From the NCBI GenBank assembly GCA_963782185.1, contig CAWAJB010000015.1, positions 216,542 to 280,541 of the forward strand: a DNA stretch of 64,000 bases, given 5' to 3'. Of the stretch, positions 34,925 to 43,302 are shown in pieces. Each line of letters starts with the position of its first letter. Positions within the stretch are counted from its first letter, which is position 1. Origin of the DNA: RYN-230 sp963782185. Its GTDB lineage: Bacteria > Actinomycetota > Actinomycetes > Streptosporangiales > Streptosporangiaceae. Below the pieces are notes generated by a model. The model was given only the letters and a program-made list of their open reading frames with translations. It had not been told where the DNA came from and did no database searches. The position numbers and the translations under genes are program-made.

Positions 34925-35611
34925 TCACAGACCCTGGCCGGGCTGGCCCTGGCCGCCCTTCACCGCGTCCACGGTGAGCGGGCTGCCGAGCTTCGCCGGA
35001 AGCTGCGCGGAGCAGGTCAGCGAGGAGAACTTGACGTACAGGGCGGTGAACTGGCCGGGCGGGTACACCTTGAGCCAGTGCGCGGTGACCGGCTTGCAGT
35101 CGGACTTGCTGTAGTTCAGCGCGTCGACGACCTGGATCGTCACGTGCGCGGTCCCACCCGGGGGCAGGATGACCGTGCTCGGCGCGACCGCGGGGTTGCG
35201 CGAGGCCGGCTCCCCGATCTGGCTCCCGGACGGGCTGGTCACGAACGAGACGCCCGGATAGCCGAACAGGAAGCACGAGCTCTTCGACGTGTTCGTGAAG
35301 TTCAGCGGGTAGTAGGTGCTGCCCGCGGCGGCACCGCCGCGGCTGGAGTTCACCGCCGCGGACAGGTCGGCGGGCGAGCACGCGGGAGCCGAGGGCGAGC
35401 TCGGCGGGGCCGCAGGGGTGGTGGCCCCTGTGGGTTGCGGCGCGCTCGAGGCCGCCGAGGCCCCCGTCGTGGCGGCCGTGGCCGCCGTGGACGCCTGGCC
35501 TCCGGCGGAGCTGTTGCTGCTGGTCGATCCGCAAGCCGCCGCGAGGGCCCCCGTGCACAGCAATGCGGCTGCGGCGCTGAGCCGGCGGGCGGCGTGGGCG
35601 GATGGTCTCAT
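34925..35611 (-). CDS. DUF4232 lipoprotein
   Basis: A 228-residue exported lipoprotein: Arg-containing N-terminus, hydrophobic stretch and lipobox AAAC (LCTGALAAAC). A Ser/Thr/Ala/Pro linker of about 50 residues leads to the DUF4232 domain (STYYPLNFTNTSKSSCFLFGYPGVSFV ... TVILPPGGTAHVTIQVVDALNY). AAGGAA lies upstream of the ATG. The domain is probably extracellular and of unknown function. Its right-arm copy (60466-61152) is intact, one of the few pairs open on both sides. Confidence 0.9.
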   Translation of the reverse strand: MRPSAHAARRLSAAAALLCTGALAAACGSTSSNSSAGGQASTAATAATTGASAASSAPQPTGATTPAAPPSSPSAPACSPADLSAAVNSSRGGAAAGSTYYPLNFTNTSKSSCFLFGYPGVSFVTSPSGSQIGEPASRNPAVAPSTVILPPGGTAHVTIQVVDALNYSKSDCKPVTAHWLKVYPPGQFTALYVKFSSLTCSAQLPAKLGSPLTVDAVKGGQGQPGQGL

Positions 35612-35803
35612 GGGCGGTTTCCTTATCGTGGCGGGGCCACTGGCCCCGGGGGGTGTCCTGACTGTTACGACGCAGCGTTCGGCGCCCCGGTTGCGCAGGG
35701 CCGGATGCCGCCCTGGTTGCCGGGCCGGCGGGCCAGGCGATTATGGCAGCTGATTCCCAGCCGAACCCCCGGCCCGGGCCGGGCCGCGCCGTCAGGAGTG
35801 CCG

Positions 35804-37669
35804 ATGCTGCCGCAGGGTTCCTCGTTCACGACGCGGCCGCAGCTCGCGGGCACCTTCGGCATGATCGCCTCCACCCACTGGCTGGCCACCGCGTCCGGGA
35901 TGGCGGTGCTCGAGGCGGGCGGTACCGCCTTCGACGCGGCGGTCGCGGCCGGCCTGGTCCTGCAGGTGGTCGAGCCGCACATGAACGGCCTGGGCGGCGA
36001 GGTCCCGATCATCGGCTACGACGCCGGGACCACCGATCCGTCCAGCACGGGCGTGTTCGTGCTGGACGGGCAGGGACCCGCGCCGGGCCGCGCCACGCTG
36101 GGCGCGTTCGGCGCCCTGGACCTCGACCTGGTCCCCGGCAACGGCCTGCTTCCCGCGTGCGTGCCCGCCGCCTTCGGCACCTGGATGCTGCTGCTCGGGC
36201 GGCACGGCCGGATGCGGCTGCGCGACGTCATGCAGTACGCGATCGGGTACGCGCGGGACGGCTACCCGATGACGGCCGGGGTGAGCGCCGGGATCGCGGC
36301 CGCGGAGCCCGTCTTCCGCGAGCACTGGCCCAGCTCGGCGCAGGTCTACCTGGCCGGGGGAGTGCCCGCCACCGGGTCCCGCTTCGCCAACCCGGACCTG
36401 GCCGCGACCTACCAGCGGATCCTGGACGAGGCCGAGGCGGCCGGCGGTGGCCGCGACGTGCAGATCGAGGCCGCCCGGCGCGCGTTCTACGAGGGCTTCG
36501 TCGCCGACGCGGCCGGCGCCTACCTGGCTGCGGCCGAGGTCATGGACGTGACCGGGGAGCGGCACCGGGCCCTGCTCAGCCCGGCGGACCTGGCCGCGTG
36601 GCGGGCCAGCGCGGAAGAGCCGGTGACCCTGGACTTCGCGGGCCTCACCGTATGCAAGACGGGCCCGTGGGGCCAGGGCCCGGTCTTCCTGCAGCAGCTG
36701 GCCCTGCTCGACGGGCTCGGCGTGGCGGGGATGGACCCGGCAGGCCCGGATTTCGTCCACACCGTGGTCGAGAGCGCAAAACTGGCTTTTGCCGACCGCG
36801 AGGCCTGGTACGGCGATCCGAGGTTCGCTGCCGTCCCGCTCGATGACCTGCTGTCACAGTCTTACGCAACGAAACGCAGGTCCCTGGTCGGTCCCTCGGC
36901 ATCGCCGGATCTGCGTCCGGGTGCTCCTGGCGGCGCCGGGCCGCGGCTGCCCGGGTACGCCACCGGGCAGGTCCGCGTCCCGGGCGGGATGGCTTCGGCG
37001 GAGCCGACTGCGGAGGAGTCCGGGGCCGCGGCCCGCCCGGCCTGGGAAGTCAGCGGCCCGGGCACCCGCGCTGACCCGAGGCCGAACCGGGGGGACACCT
37101 GCCACCTGGACGTCGCCGACCGGTTCGGGAACATGGTGTCGGCCACGCCGAGCGGGGGCTGGCTGCAGAGCTCGCCCGTGATCCCCGGCCTCGGTTTCTG
37201 CCTGGGGACCCGGGCCCAGATGTTCACCCTCACCCCGGGCCTGCCCAACAGCCTCGCCCCGGGCAAGCGCCCGCGGACCACGCTGACCCCCAGCCTGGCG
37301 CTGCGCGGCGGTGAGCCGTACCTGGCCTTCGGCACGCCGGGCGGGGACCAGCAGGACCAGTGGACGCTGGCCTTCTTCCTGCGGCACGTGCTGTCCGGGA
37401 TGAACCTGCAGGAGGCGATCGACGCGCCCGCGTTCCACACCCGGCACTTCCCGTCGTCGTTCTACCCGCGCGAATCGTCGCCGCTGGCGGTCGACGTGGA
37501 GGAGCGCGCCGGGACCGCGGTGCTGGCTGAGCTGCGCCGCCGGGGGCACCAGGTCACGGTCCGGCCGCCGTGGTCGCTGGGCCGGGTCAGCGCGGTGGCC
37601 CGGGATGGCGGGATGCTCTACGCGGCCGCGAACCCCCGCGGCATGCAGGGATACGCCGCCGGCCGCTGA
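35804..37669 (+). CDS. Gamma-glutamyltransferase family protein
   Basis: A 621-residue Ntn-hydrolase of the GGT family, made as a precursor that cleaves itself before a Thr. The large-subunit start is typical (MIASTHWLATASGMAVLEAGGTAFDAAVAAGLVLQVVEPHMNGLGGE). The cleavage/nucleophile region reads GDTCHLDVADRFGNMVSATPSGGW, with Thr in place and Cys where the second Thr of TTH usually stands. The small subunit contains TTLTPSLALRGGEPYLAFGTPGGDQQDQW. AGGAG is six bases before ATG 35804. No signal peptide, so it acts inside the cell or is exported otherwise. Its right-arm copy has lost nine single bases. Confidence 0.93.
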   Translation: MLPQGSSFTTRPQLAGTFGMIASTHWLATASGMAVLEAGGTAFDAAVAAGLVLQVVEPHMNGLGGEVPIIGYDAGTTDPSSTGVFVLDGQGPAPGRATLGAFGALDLDLVPGNGLLPACVPAAFGTWMLLLGRHGRMRLRDVMQYAIGYARDGYPMTAGVSAGIAAAEPVFREHWPSSAQVYLAGGVPATGSRFANPDLAATYQRILDEAEAAGGGRDVQIEAARRAFYEGFVADAAGAYLAAAEVMDVTGERHRALLSPADLAAWRASAEEPVTLDFAGLTVCKTGPWGQGPVFLQQLALLDGLGVAGMDPAGPDFVHTVVESAKLAFADREAWYGDPRFAAVPLDDLLSQSYATKRRSLVGPSASPDLRPGAPGGAGPRLPGYATGQVRVPGGMASAEPTAEESGAAARPAWEVSGPGTRADPRPNRGDTCHLDVADRFGNMVSATPSGGWLQSSPVIPGLGFCLGTRAQMFTLTPGLPNSLAPGKRPRTTLTPSLALRGGEPYLAFGTPGGDQQDQWTLAFFLRHVLSGMNLQEAIDAPAFHTRHFPSSFYPRESSPLAVDVEERAGTAVLAELRRRGHQVTVRPPWSLGRVSAVARDGGMLYAAANPRGMQGYAAGR

Positions 37670-37685
37670 CCGCGCGGGGCGGCAC

Positions 37686-37741
37686 CCAGCAGTGCGGTGC
37701 ATCGTGTGCGCTATAACGCACACGATGCACCGCACTGCTGG
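37686..37741. terminator. Long perfect hairpin between convergent genes
   Basis: A perfect 25-bp stem with the six-base loop CTATAA, 16 bases after the GGT stop and facing the end of the membrane-protein gene at 37809. It can stop transcription from both sides, though no U-run is present; at this length it could also act as a cruciform. The corresponding place in the right arm is deleted. Confidence 0.75.
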
Positions 37742-37808
37742 CGGGAGGGGGCGCGTCGGGGCGGAGGGTTCGGGGGGTGGAGGGGGCCAGGGGAGGGGTG
37801 GACGGGGG

Positions 37809-38480
37809 TCAGACGGGCAGGGCCAGGGCGCTGGCCAGGACCGCGGCGACCGCGGCGGCGGCCCGCAGCCAGCTCCCGGCCAGCCCGGTCCCGGCCGAGG
37901 GCAGCAGGGCCGACGCCGCCGCCAGCACCAGCAACCCCAGCCCGGCGGCCAGCACCGGAGCCTGGCCGCGGAGCACCGCGGCGGCTTCGCCGCGGCTTCC
38001 GGCTGACTCGGCCAGATGCGTGGCCAGCAGGTACGCGACGAGCGCCACGCCGAGGACCGCGGTGTGCCACGGCCGGGCCGGATGGAGGGCCTCCAGCACC
38101 AGGGTGCCCAGCACCACCCCCTCGGCCCAGGGGAGCCGGCGCAGCAAGTCCAGGCCCCACAGCCCCATGCGGGCCAGCGGGCCGGGATACGCGGCGGACC
38201 CGGGCGGCACCAAGGCCAGCGTGGCCAGCTGCGCGAGACCGCCCGCCACGCAGCACGCGGCGAGCACCGTGAGGACCCGGCCGGCCCGGCCCGCCGGGCC
38301 GGCCGGGGACGCCGCCCACGCCACGCAGGCCGCGCCGAGCAGGCCGGAGGTCGTCGCCAGCCGGACGGTGCTGCGCCGCCACCAGGACCGCAGGTCCGGC
38401 CCCAGCCCCGCCGTCCAGGGCGGACGGCTCCCCGGCAGCTGCCATCCGCCGCGTGCCCGGGCGGCCCGCCAGCCGCTCAC
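37809..38480 (-). CDS. Membrane protein, last gene of the MoxR/DUF58 run
   Basis: A 223-residue protein with about five hydrophobic helices (for example RLATTSGLLGAACVAWAA, VLTVLAACCVAGGLAQLATLAL and VLGVALVAYLLATHLA). I do not recognise a family beyond its place after DUF58. The GTG start at 38480 overlaps the DUF58 stop (GTGA), so translation is coupled. No right-arm copy remains. Confidence 0.65.
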   Translation of the reverse strand: MSGWRAARARGGWQLPGSRPPWTAGLGPDLRSWWRRSTVRLATTSGLLGAACVAWAASPAGPAGRAGRVLTVLAACCVAGGLAQLATLALVPPGSAAYPGPLARMGLWGLDLLRRLPWAEGVVLGTLVLEALHPARPWHTAVLGVALVAYLLATHLAESAGSRGEAAAVLRGQAPVLAAGLGLLVLAAASALLPSAGTGLAGSWLRAAAAVAAVLASALALPV

Positions 38481-39859
38481 CGGCGCGTCACCATGACCCG
38501 GCGGGTGAACGGTGCCAGCGAGAGATCCAGGCTCTGCTCCCCGTCCCAAGCCGCGACGGGGATGCCCAGCTCGCGCAGCGAGAACCGGATCGCCTGCTGC
38601 TCCATCCGCCAGATCCGCTGCGCCAGCCGGGCGGCGCGGCCCCGGCCCGCGCCAGGCTCGCCATTGAGCACGTCCACGATCAGCACCGCGAACCCCCGCT
38701 GGCGCAGGTCGCGCAGGGTCTCCACCAGCCGCGGGTCCATCAGCGGGGTGAAGACCAGGATCAGCGCGCCCGGCGGCAGCGCCTGCCGGGGCAGCCGGGA
38801 GAAGCCGGGATCCGGGGTCCACTCCCGGTCCTGGGTGAGCATGGCCTCGGCGATCCGGTAGTAGTGCCGCTGGCCGTGCCCGGGCGCCAGCCACCGGGCC
38901 CGGTAGCGGTAGGTGATGAACCCGACCCGGTCCCGCGTGTCCAGGTAGGCCCGGGCCGCGGCGGCCGCGCCGCGCAGCGCGATGTCCACCACGTGATGCT
39001 CGGCGTCGTCCCCGTCCCAGGCTGTGTCGACCAGGATCACCACGTCCTGCGAGCGTTCAGCCTGGAACGTGTTCACCTGGAGCCGGCCGCGCCGGGTGGT
39101 GGCGGGCCAGTTGATGCTCCGCTGCCGGTCGCCGGGCACGTACTCGCGCACCCCCGCGAATTCCGAGCCTTCACCGGGGGCCCGCGCCGAGTGCTCACCG
39201 AGCCGCTGCGGCAGGCGGTTCAGCACCACCCGGGTGCGCTGGGCCGCCGGGCGCGGGTAGCACTCCAAGGATGGCAGCCCGATCTGCGCCCGGCCCTCGG
39301 ACAGCCGCCAGCGGTCCCGCAGCACGATCTCAGCGGTCCCCACCCGCCGCCGTCCCCAGCGGCTGACCAGGAACGGCAGGGTGACCCGGTGCCCGGCCGC
39401 GTACCCGGGCCACTGCCCGGCCGCGGCCCGCAGCGGCACGATCTCGTGTGCCGGGTGCAGCAGTGCCGCCGCGGTGTACTCCGCGACACCGGCGACCGAC
39501 ACGCTGGCCGCGGCCCGCTCACCTTCGATGATCCGCCCGGCCGTCAGCCCGGCGGTGACCTGGGCGTGCGACGGCCGGCCCGGCCGCCAGGCGGCCAGCA
39601 GCAGGACTGCGGGGGCCGCCGCCCCGGCGAACTCGGGCCGCCGGGTTACGAGCGCGATCCCCAGGCCGGCGGCCGTGAGCGTCAGCAGCCGATGGGTGTG
39701 CCGGGACAGGCTCCACCGGACCGGGACCGTCAGCGTGGACTCCTGCTCCGGCCCGGGACCGCCGGTCCCGGGCGCGGGATCAGGGCCCGGCACGCGGTCA
39801 GGTCCCACCACGCGGTCAGGCGCGGCCGCGCCGCCGGTCCCGGGCGGCCGGTCAGGCAC
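38477..39859 (-). CDS. DUF58 domain protein
   Basis: A 460-residue protein of the DUF58 group that accompanies MoxR ATPases. Two hydrophobic helices (LTLTAAGLGIALV and AGAAAPAVLLLAAW) follow a Pro/Gly-rich N-terminus. The core DUF58 block reads EFAGVREYVPGDRQRSINWPATTRRGRLQVNTFQAERSQDVVILVDTAWD, which starts a VWA-like fold. The GTG at 39859 overlaps the MoxR stop by eight bases. By family knowledge it works with MoxR and membrane partners in envelope or protein-complex maturation. Lost from the right arm. Confidence 0.88.
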   Translation of the reverse strand: MPDRPPGTGGAAAPDRVVGPDRVPGPDPAPGTGGPGPEQESTLTVPVRWSLSRHTHRLLTLTAAGLGIALVTRRPEFAGAAAPAVLLLAAWRPGRPSHAQVTAGLTAGRIIEGERAAASVSVAGVAEYTAAALLHPAHEIVPLRAAAGQWPGYAAGHRVTLPFLVSRWGRRRVGTAEIVLRDRWRLSEGRAQIGLPSLECYPRPAAQRTRVVLNRLPQRLGEHSARAPGEGSEFAGVREYVPGDRQRSINWPATTRRGRLQVNTFQAERSQDVVILVDTAWDGDDAEHHVVDIALRGAAAAARAYLDTRDRVGFITYRYRARWLAPGHGQRHYYRIAEAMLTQDREWTPDPGFSRLPRQALPPGALILVFTPLMDPRLVETLRDLRQRGFAVLIVDVLNGEPGAGRGRAARLAQRIWRMEQQAIRFSLRELGIPVAAWDGEQSLDLSLAPFTRRVMVTRR

Positions 39860-40835
39860 GGGCGGCGGACGGGTCGGTCTGCGGCGTGGGCACGCTGGCC
39901 AGCAGCCCGGCCACCACATCGTCCGGCTTCACCTGGCGGACCCACAGCTCGGGCCGCAGCGTGATCCGGTGCGCGAGCGCGGGTACCGCCACGCTCTTGA
40001 TGTCATCCGGGGTCACGTAGTCCCGCAACCGCAGCAGGGCCTGGCCGCGGGCCAGCTGGGTGATGGCGAGCCCGCCGCGCGGGCTGGCCCCGACCTGGAT
40101 CTGCCGGTGGCCCCGGGTCGCCCGGACCAGGGCGACCACGTAGTCGATCAGGTCGGCGGACACCTCCACATCCTCCAGCGCGGCCCGCATGGCGAGCAGT
40201 TCGGGCGCGTCGGTGACCTGCTCCAGGACGGCGTTCTCGGCCCGGCGGTCCAGCCGCCGCTGCAGCATCGACGCCTCGTCCGCGCTGTCCAGGTAGCCCA
40301 GCCGCAGCCGCATGAGGAAGCGGTCGAGCTGGGCCTCAGGCAGCTCGTAGGTGCCCTCGTACTCGATCGGGTTGTCGGTAGCCAGCACGACGAACGGCTG
40401 CGGCAGCGGGCGGGTCTGCCCGTCCATGCTGACCTGGCCCTCGCCCATCGCCTCCAGCAGGGCGGCCTGGGTCTTCGGCGGGGTCCGGTTGATCTCGTCG
40501 GCGAGCAGCAGCTGGGTGAACACCGGCCCCGGCCGGAACTGCATCTCCGCGGTCCGCTGGTCGTACATGGGGGCACCGATCACGTCCGACGGCAGCATGT
40601 CCGGGGTGAACTGGATGCGCGCGAAGTCCAGGCCGAGAACCTGCGCGAACGACCGGGCGATCAGCGTCTTGCCCAGGCCGGGAAGGTCTTCCAGCAGGAT
40701 GTGACCGCCGGCCAGGATCCCGATCAGGACCAGCTCCAGGGCCCGCCGGTGCCCCACGACCGCCCGCTGCACCTCGGCGAGCACCTGCGCAGATCGCCGC
40801 GCGGTCTCGTCCGGGGTCATGCTCTTGTCCGTCAC
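39852..40835 (-). CDS. MoxR-family AAA ATPase
   Basis: A 327-residue AAA+ ATPase. Walker A is DLPGLGKTLIARSFA, Walker B LLADEINRTPPKTQAALLEAM, and sensor 1 LATDNPIEYEGTYELPEAQLDRF. The GTG at 40835 overlaps the upstream gene's stop. MoxR proteins act as chaperone-like ATPases for VWA/DUF58 partners, which matches the next gene. No right-arm copy remains. Confidence 0.96.
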   Translation of the reverse strand: MTDKSMTPDETARRSAQVLAEVQRAVVGHRRALELVLIGILAGGHILLEDLPGLGKTLIARSFAQVLGLDFARIQFTPDMLPSDVIGAPMYDQRTAEMQFRPGPVFTQLLLADEINRTPPKTQAALLEAMGEGQVSMDGQTRPLPQPFVVLATDNPIEYEGTYELPEAQLDRFLMRLRLGYLDSADEASMLQRRLDRRAENAVLEQVTDAPELLAMRAALEDVEVSADLIDYVVALVRATRGHRQIQVGASPRGGLAITQLARGQALLRLRDYVTPDDIKSVAVPALAHRITLRPELWVRQVKPDDVVAGLLASVPTPQTDPSAARA

Positions 40836-41476
40836 AGCTGCTCCAGTCGGTCGATGAGGCGGGCCAGGGTGCGGTACGGGATGCCCGGCTGGTCACCGGG
40901 CGGGTCCGGCGGGGCCGGCCGGGCCGGGTCGATCCATGGCCAGAGGCTGCCGTGAGCAGGACTGCCCCCGGCAAACACCTGCCGCGCGGCGTCCGGGTCG
41001 TCGTACAGGCTGACCCCGTGCCGCTCGGCCAGCCGCGAGGCCAGCAGGTGTTCCAGCTGGCCGCGCAGGCCCACCTCGTAGGCGGTCATCGAGGCCTGGG
41101 CGTCGGCCAGCCGGGACCGCCGCCGCCACTGGCGCGAGAACGACGACAGCACCGGGGTGGGCACCGCCGGGTCGGGGCCGCTGACATCCTCGGGGGAGGA
41201 CCCCAGCGACGGCGGGCGGGCCAGGCTGCGCAGCACGAGCAGGCTGATCACCCCGGCCGCCACCGCGACCGCCGCGAAGCCGCCAGGACCGGCCACCGCG
41301 TAACCGGCCACCGCGGCCGCGGCCACAGCGGCAGCGGCGATCACGATCTCGGGCCACACCCGCCGCCAGAATCCGCCCGGGCCTGCGCCGGGCCGGGCCG
41401 TGACCGGGCCGGGCGGCACTGGGCCTGGTGGTGCCGGGCCTGGTGGTGCCGGGCCTGGTGGTGCCGGGCCGGTCAT
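40832..41476 (-). CDS. Membrane protein of the MoxR/DUF58 run
   Basis: A 214-residue protein: a Pro-rich N-terminus made of repeated APPGP units, two hydrophobic helices (EIVIAAAAVAAAAVAGYAVA and FAAVAVAAGVISLLVL) and a soluble C-terminal part (RQWRRRSRLADAQASMTAYEVGLRGQLEHLLASRLAERHG) that looks helical. Conserved position between DUF4129 and MoxR; no known function. The ATG overlaps the DUF4129 stop. The right arm keeps a broken 5' half at 57996-58413. Confidence 0.7.
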   Translation of the reverse strand: MTGPAPPGPAPPGPAPPGPVPPGPVTARPGAGPGGFWRRVWPEIVIAAAAVAAAAVAGYAVAGPGGFAAVAVAAGVISLLVLRSLARPPSLGSSPEDVSGPDPAVPTPVLSSFSRQWRRRSRLADAQASMTAYEVGLRGQLEHLLASRLAERHGVSLYDDPDAARQVFAGGSPAHGSLWPWIDPARPAPPDPPGDQPGIPYRTLARLIDRLEQL

Positions 41477-42624
41477 GGCGTGCCTCGCAGGTCGGCGGCG
41501 AGCTGCTCCAGCGCGTCACGGGCCGCGTCGCGCTGGGCGGCGGTCAGCTCGTGCCCCGAGAAGCGGGCCTCGTAGAACAGCCCGGTCAGCGTCCCGGCCG
41601 CCGTCCCGCCGACCAGCCCGCCGGCCACCGCCCGGGCCAGGAACTCATCCGGAGTGTCGGCGGCCTCGTGATCCGCCCCGGCCGCGGCCAGGCTCCGCTC
41701 CATGGCCACGTAGCAGGCGATGATCGCGGCCCGGGCGTCGTCCAGGTCAGCCAGCGCGCGCCGGCCCGAGCTGACCGCCTCCTGCAGATCGCCCCGCTGG
41801 CCCTCGGCGAGCGACGCCTCATCGGGTGGCAGCACGTCATGACCGGGCTGGCGCCGTCGCAGCAGCACGACGCACACCACGATCCCGCCGATGAGGGCCA
41901 GGACGAGCAGCGCGTACAGGACGCCGGTGAGCGGCACCGTGAACGGGGCGGAGGGGCGCGGGGGCCGGGTCGGCGTGGGGTACACGGTGGGCTGCGGCTG
42001 GGTGGGCAGCGGCTGCGGCGGCAGCGGATGGGGATGCAGCGGTGCGGCCAGCAGAAGGACCGCCGGGATGGCGGCCAGCCCGGCCAGCAGCGCGAAGCGC
42101 AGTATGGAGCGTATCCGCAGGACCCGGAAATCGTCGCTGGGCTGGCGGCCCCGGACGAGCAGCGCGATGAGCAGGCTGGCCAGGACGGCCTCCAGCCCGA
42201 TCCCGATCGCGATCCCGTCCCGGTGATAGGGGCCGCGCCAGCCGTGCAGGGCGAGGCCGCCCCGCAGGCCGACCAGGACGGCGGCGATCAGCAGCGCGGC
42301 CAGCAGCAGCCGGGCCAGGGCCGGGCCGTCCAGCGCGGCACCCAGGGCCCGCCCACCCGGGGTGCCCGGGGGAGGGGTACCGGGCCCGCCTGGGGCAGGC
42401 TCACGGGTCGGGCCGTCCGGGGCAGGCTCGCGCGCCCTGCTATCCGGGGCAGGCTCGCGCGCCCTGCTATCCGGGGCAGGCTCGCGCGCCCTGCTATCCG
42501 GGGCAGGCTCGCGCGCCCTGCTATCCGGGGCAGGCTCGCGCGCCCTGCTATCCGGGGCAGGCTCGCGCGCCCTGCTATCCGGGGCAGGCTCGCGCGCCGG
42601 GACTGCTGTCTGCCTGCTGGTCAT
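41473..42624 (-). CDS. DUF4129 domain membrane protein
   Basis: A 383-residue protein. Residues 10-75 are a repeat of REPAPDSRA (about seven units, from a 27-bp tandem repeat). Four membrane helices follow, and the C-terminal DUF4129 domain reads AREAxxD-type helices (EAVSSGRRALADLDDARAAIIACYVAMERSLAAAG ... TPDEFLARAVAGGL ... TGLFYEARFSGHELTAAQRDAARDALEQL). DUF4129 proteins usually lie beside MoxR/DUF58 genes, as here. It starts six bases after the response-regulator stop. Confidence 0.88.
   Translation of the reverse strand: MTSRQTAVPAREPAPDSRAREPAPDSRAREPAPDSRAREPAPDSRAREPAPDSRAREPAPDSRAREPAPDGPTREPAPGGPGTPPPGTPGGRALGAALDGPALARLLLAALLIAAVLVGLRGGLALHGWRGPYHRDGIAIGIGLEAVLASLLIALLVRGRQPSDDFRVLRIRSILRFALLAGLAAIPAVLLLAAPLHPHPLPPQPLPTQPQPTVYPTPTRPPRPSAPFTVPLTGVLYALLVLALIGGIVVCVVLLRRRQPGHDVLPPDEASLAEGQRGDLQEAVSSGRRALADLDDARAAIIACYVAMERSLAAAGADHEAADTPDEFLARAVAGGLVGGTAAGTLTGLFYEARFSGHELTAAQRDAARDALEQLAADLRGTP
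42414..42598. repeat. 27-bp coding minisatellite, about seven units
   Basis: Seven near-identical 27-base units in the 5' part of the DUF4129 gene, each encoding REPAPDSRA; the first reads slightly differently. The unit is a multiple of three, so copy number can vary without breaking the gene. The right arm has at most one unit left. Confidence 0.92.
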
Positions 42625-42630
42625 GGTCTC

Positions 42631-43302
42631 CTACGCGGGGGTGGCCAGGCCCGCCTGGTAGGCCAGTATGACCAGGTGCACGCGATCCCGGGCGCCGAGC
42701 TTGGTGAGCAGGTGCCCCACGTGCGTCTTCGTGGTGGCGGGGGTGATGTCCAGGCGCTTGGCGATCTCCGTGTTCGACAGGCCGGCGGCCACCAGGGCCA
42801 GCACCTCGCGTTCCCGGGCGGTGATCACGTCGAGGGCGCCCCCGTCGGCGGTCACGGCCGGGGTGAGCGGTGGCGTGCGGGCGAACTCCTCGACCAGCCG
42901 GCGGGTCACGCTCGGGGCGAGCAGCGCGTCGCCCGCCGCGATCACCTGGATCGCGTTGAGGAGCTCGCCGGGCGAGATGCTCTTGAGCAGGAACCCGCTG
43001 GCCCCGGCACGCAGCGCGGCAAACACGTACTCGTCGAGGTCGAACGTGGTCAGGATGAGGACCCGCACGTCGCTAGTGGCGGCCGACCGGGTGATCTGCC
43101 GGGTGGCCTCGATGCCGTCCATGACCGGCATCCGGACGTCCATCAGCACAACGTCGGGGCGGTGCCGCCGGGCCTGCTCGACGGCCTCGCTGCCGGTGCC
43201 GGCCTCGCCCACCACGCTGAACCCGGGCGTGGCCGCGACGATGCCGCGGAAACCCGCCCGGACCAGGGCCTGGTCGTCGGCAACCAGGACGCGCAGGGTC
43301 AC
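42631..43302 (-). CDS. LuxR-type response regulator (left arm)
   Basis: A 223-residue regulator: VLVADDQALVRAGF, VVLMDVRMPVMDGIEATR (phospho-Asp), ILTTFDLDEYVFAAL, FLLKSISPGEL (Lys), and a LuxR helix-turn-helix ITAREREVLALVAAGLSNTEIAKRLDITPATTKTHVGHLLTKL. The start is GTG 43302, overlapping the kinase stop; the right-arm copy starts with ATG at the same place. It belongs to the run that continues into DUF4129, MoxR and DUF58. Confidence 0.95.
   Translation of the reverse strand: MTLRVLVADDQALVRAGFRGIVAATPGFSVVGEAGTGSEAVEQARRHRPDVVLMDVRMPVMDGIEATRQITRSAATSDVRVLILTTFDLDEYVFAALRAGASGFLLKSISPGELLNAIQVIAAGDALLAPSVTRRLVEEFARTPPLTPAVTADGGALDVITAREREVLALVAAGLSNTEIAKRLDITPATTKTHVGHLLTKLGARDRVHLVILAYQAGLATPA

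Noticed and set aside
34034..35800. Long plus-strand open frame extending upstream of the gamma-glutamyltransferase
   Set aside because: It is the antisense of the DUF885 and lipoprotein genes; in DNA this GC-rich, antisense frames stay open by chance. The family start and a good ribosome site are at 35804.
42414..42598. CRISPR-like array in the DUF4129 region
   Set aside because: Units of 27 bases without spacers, in frame and coding for a peptide repeat.
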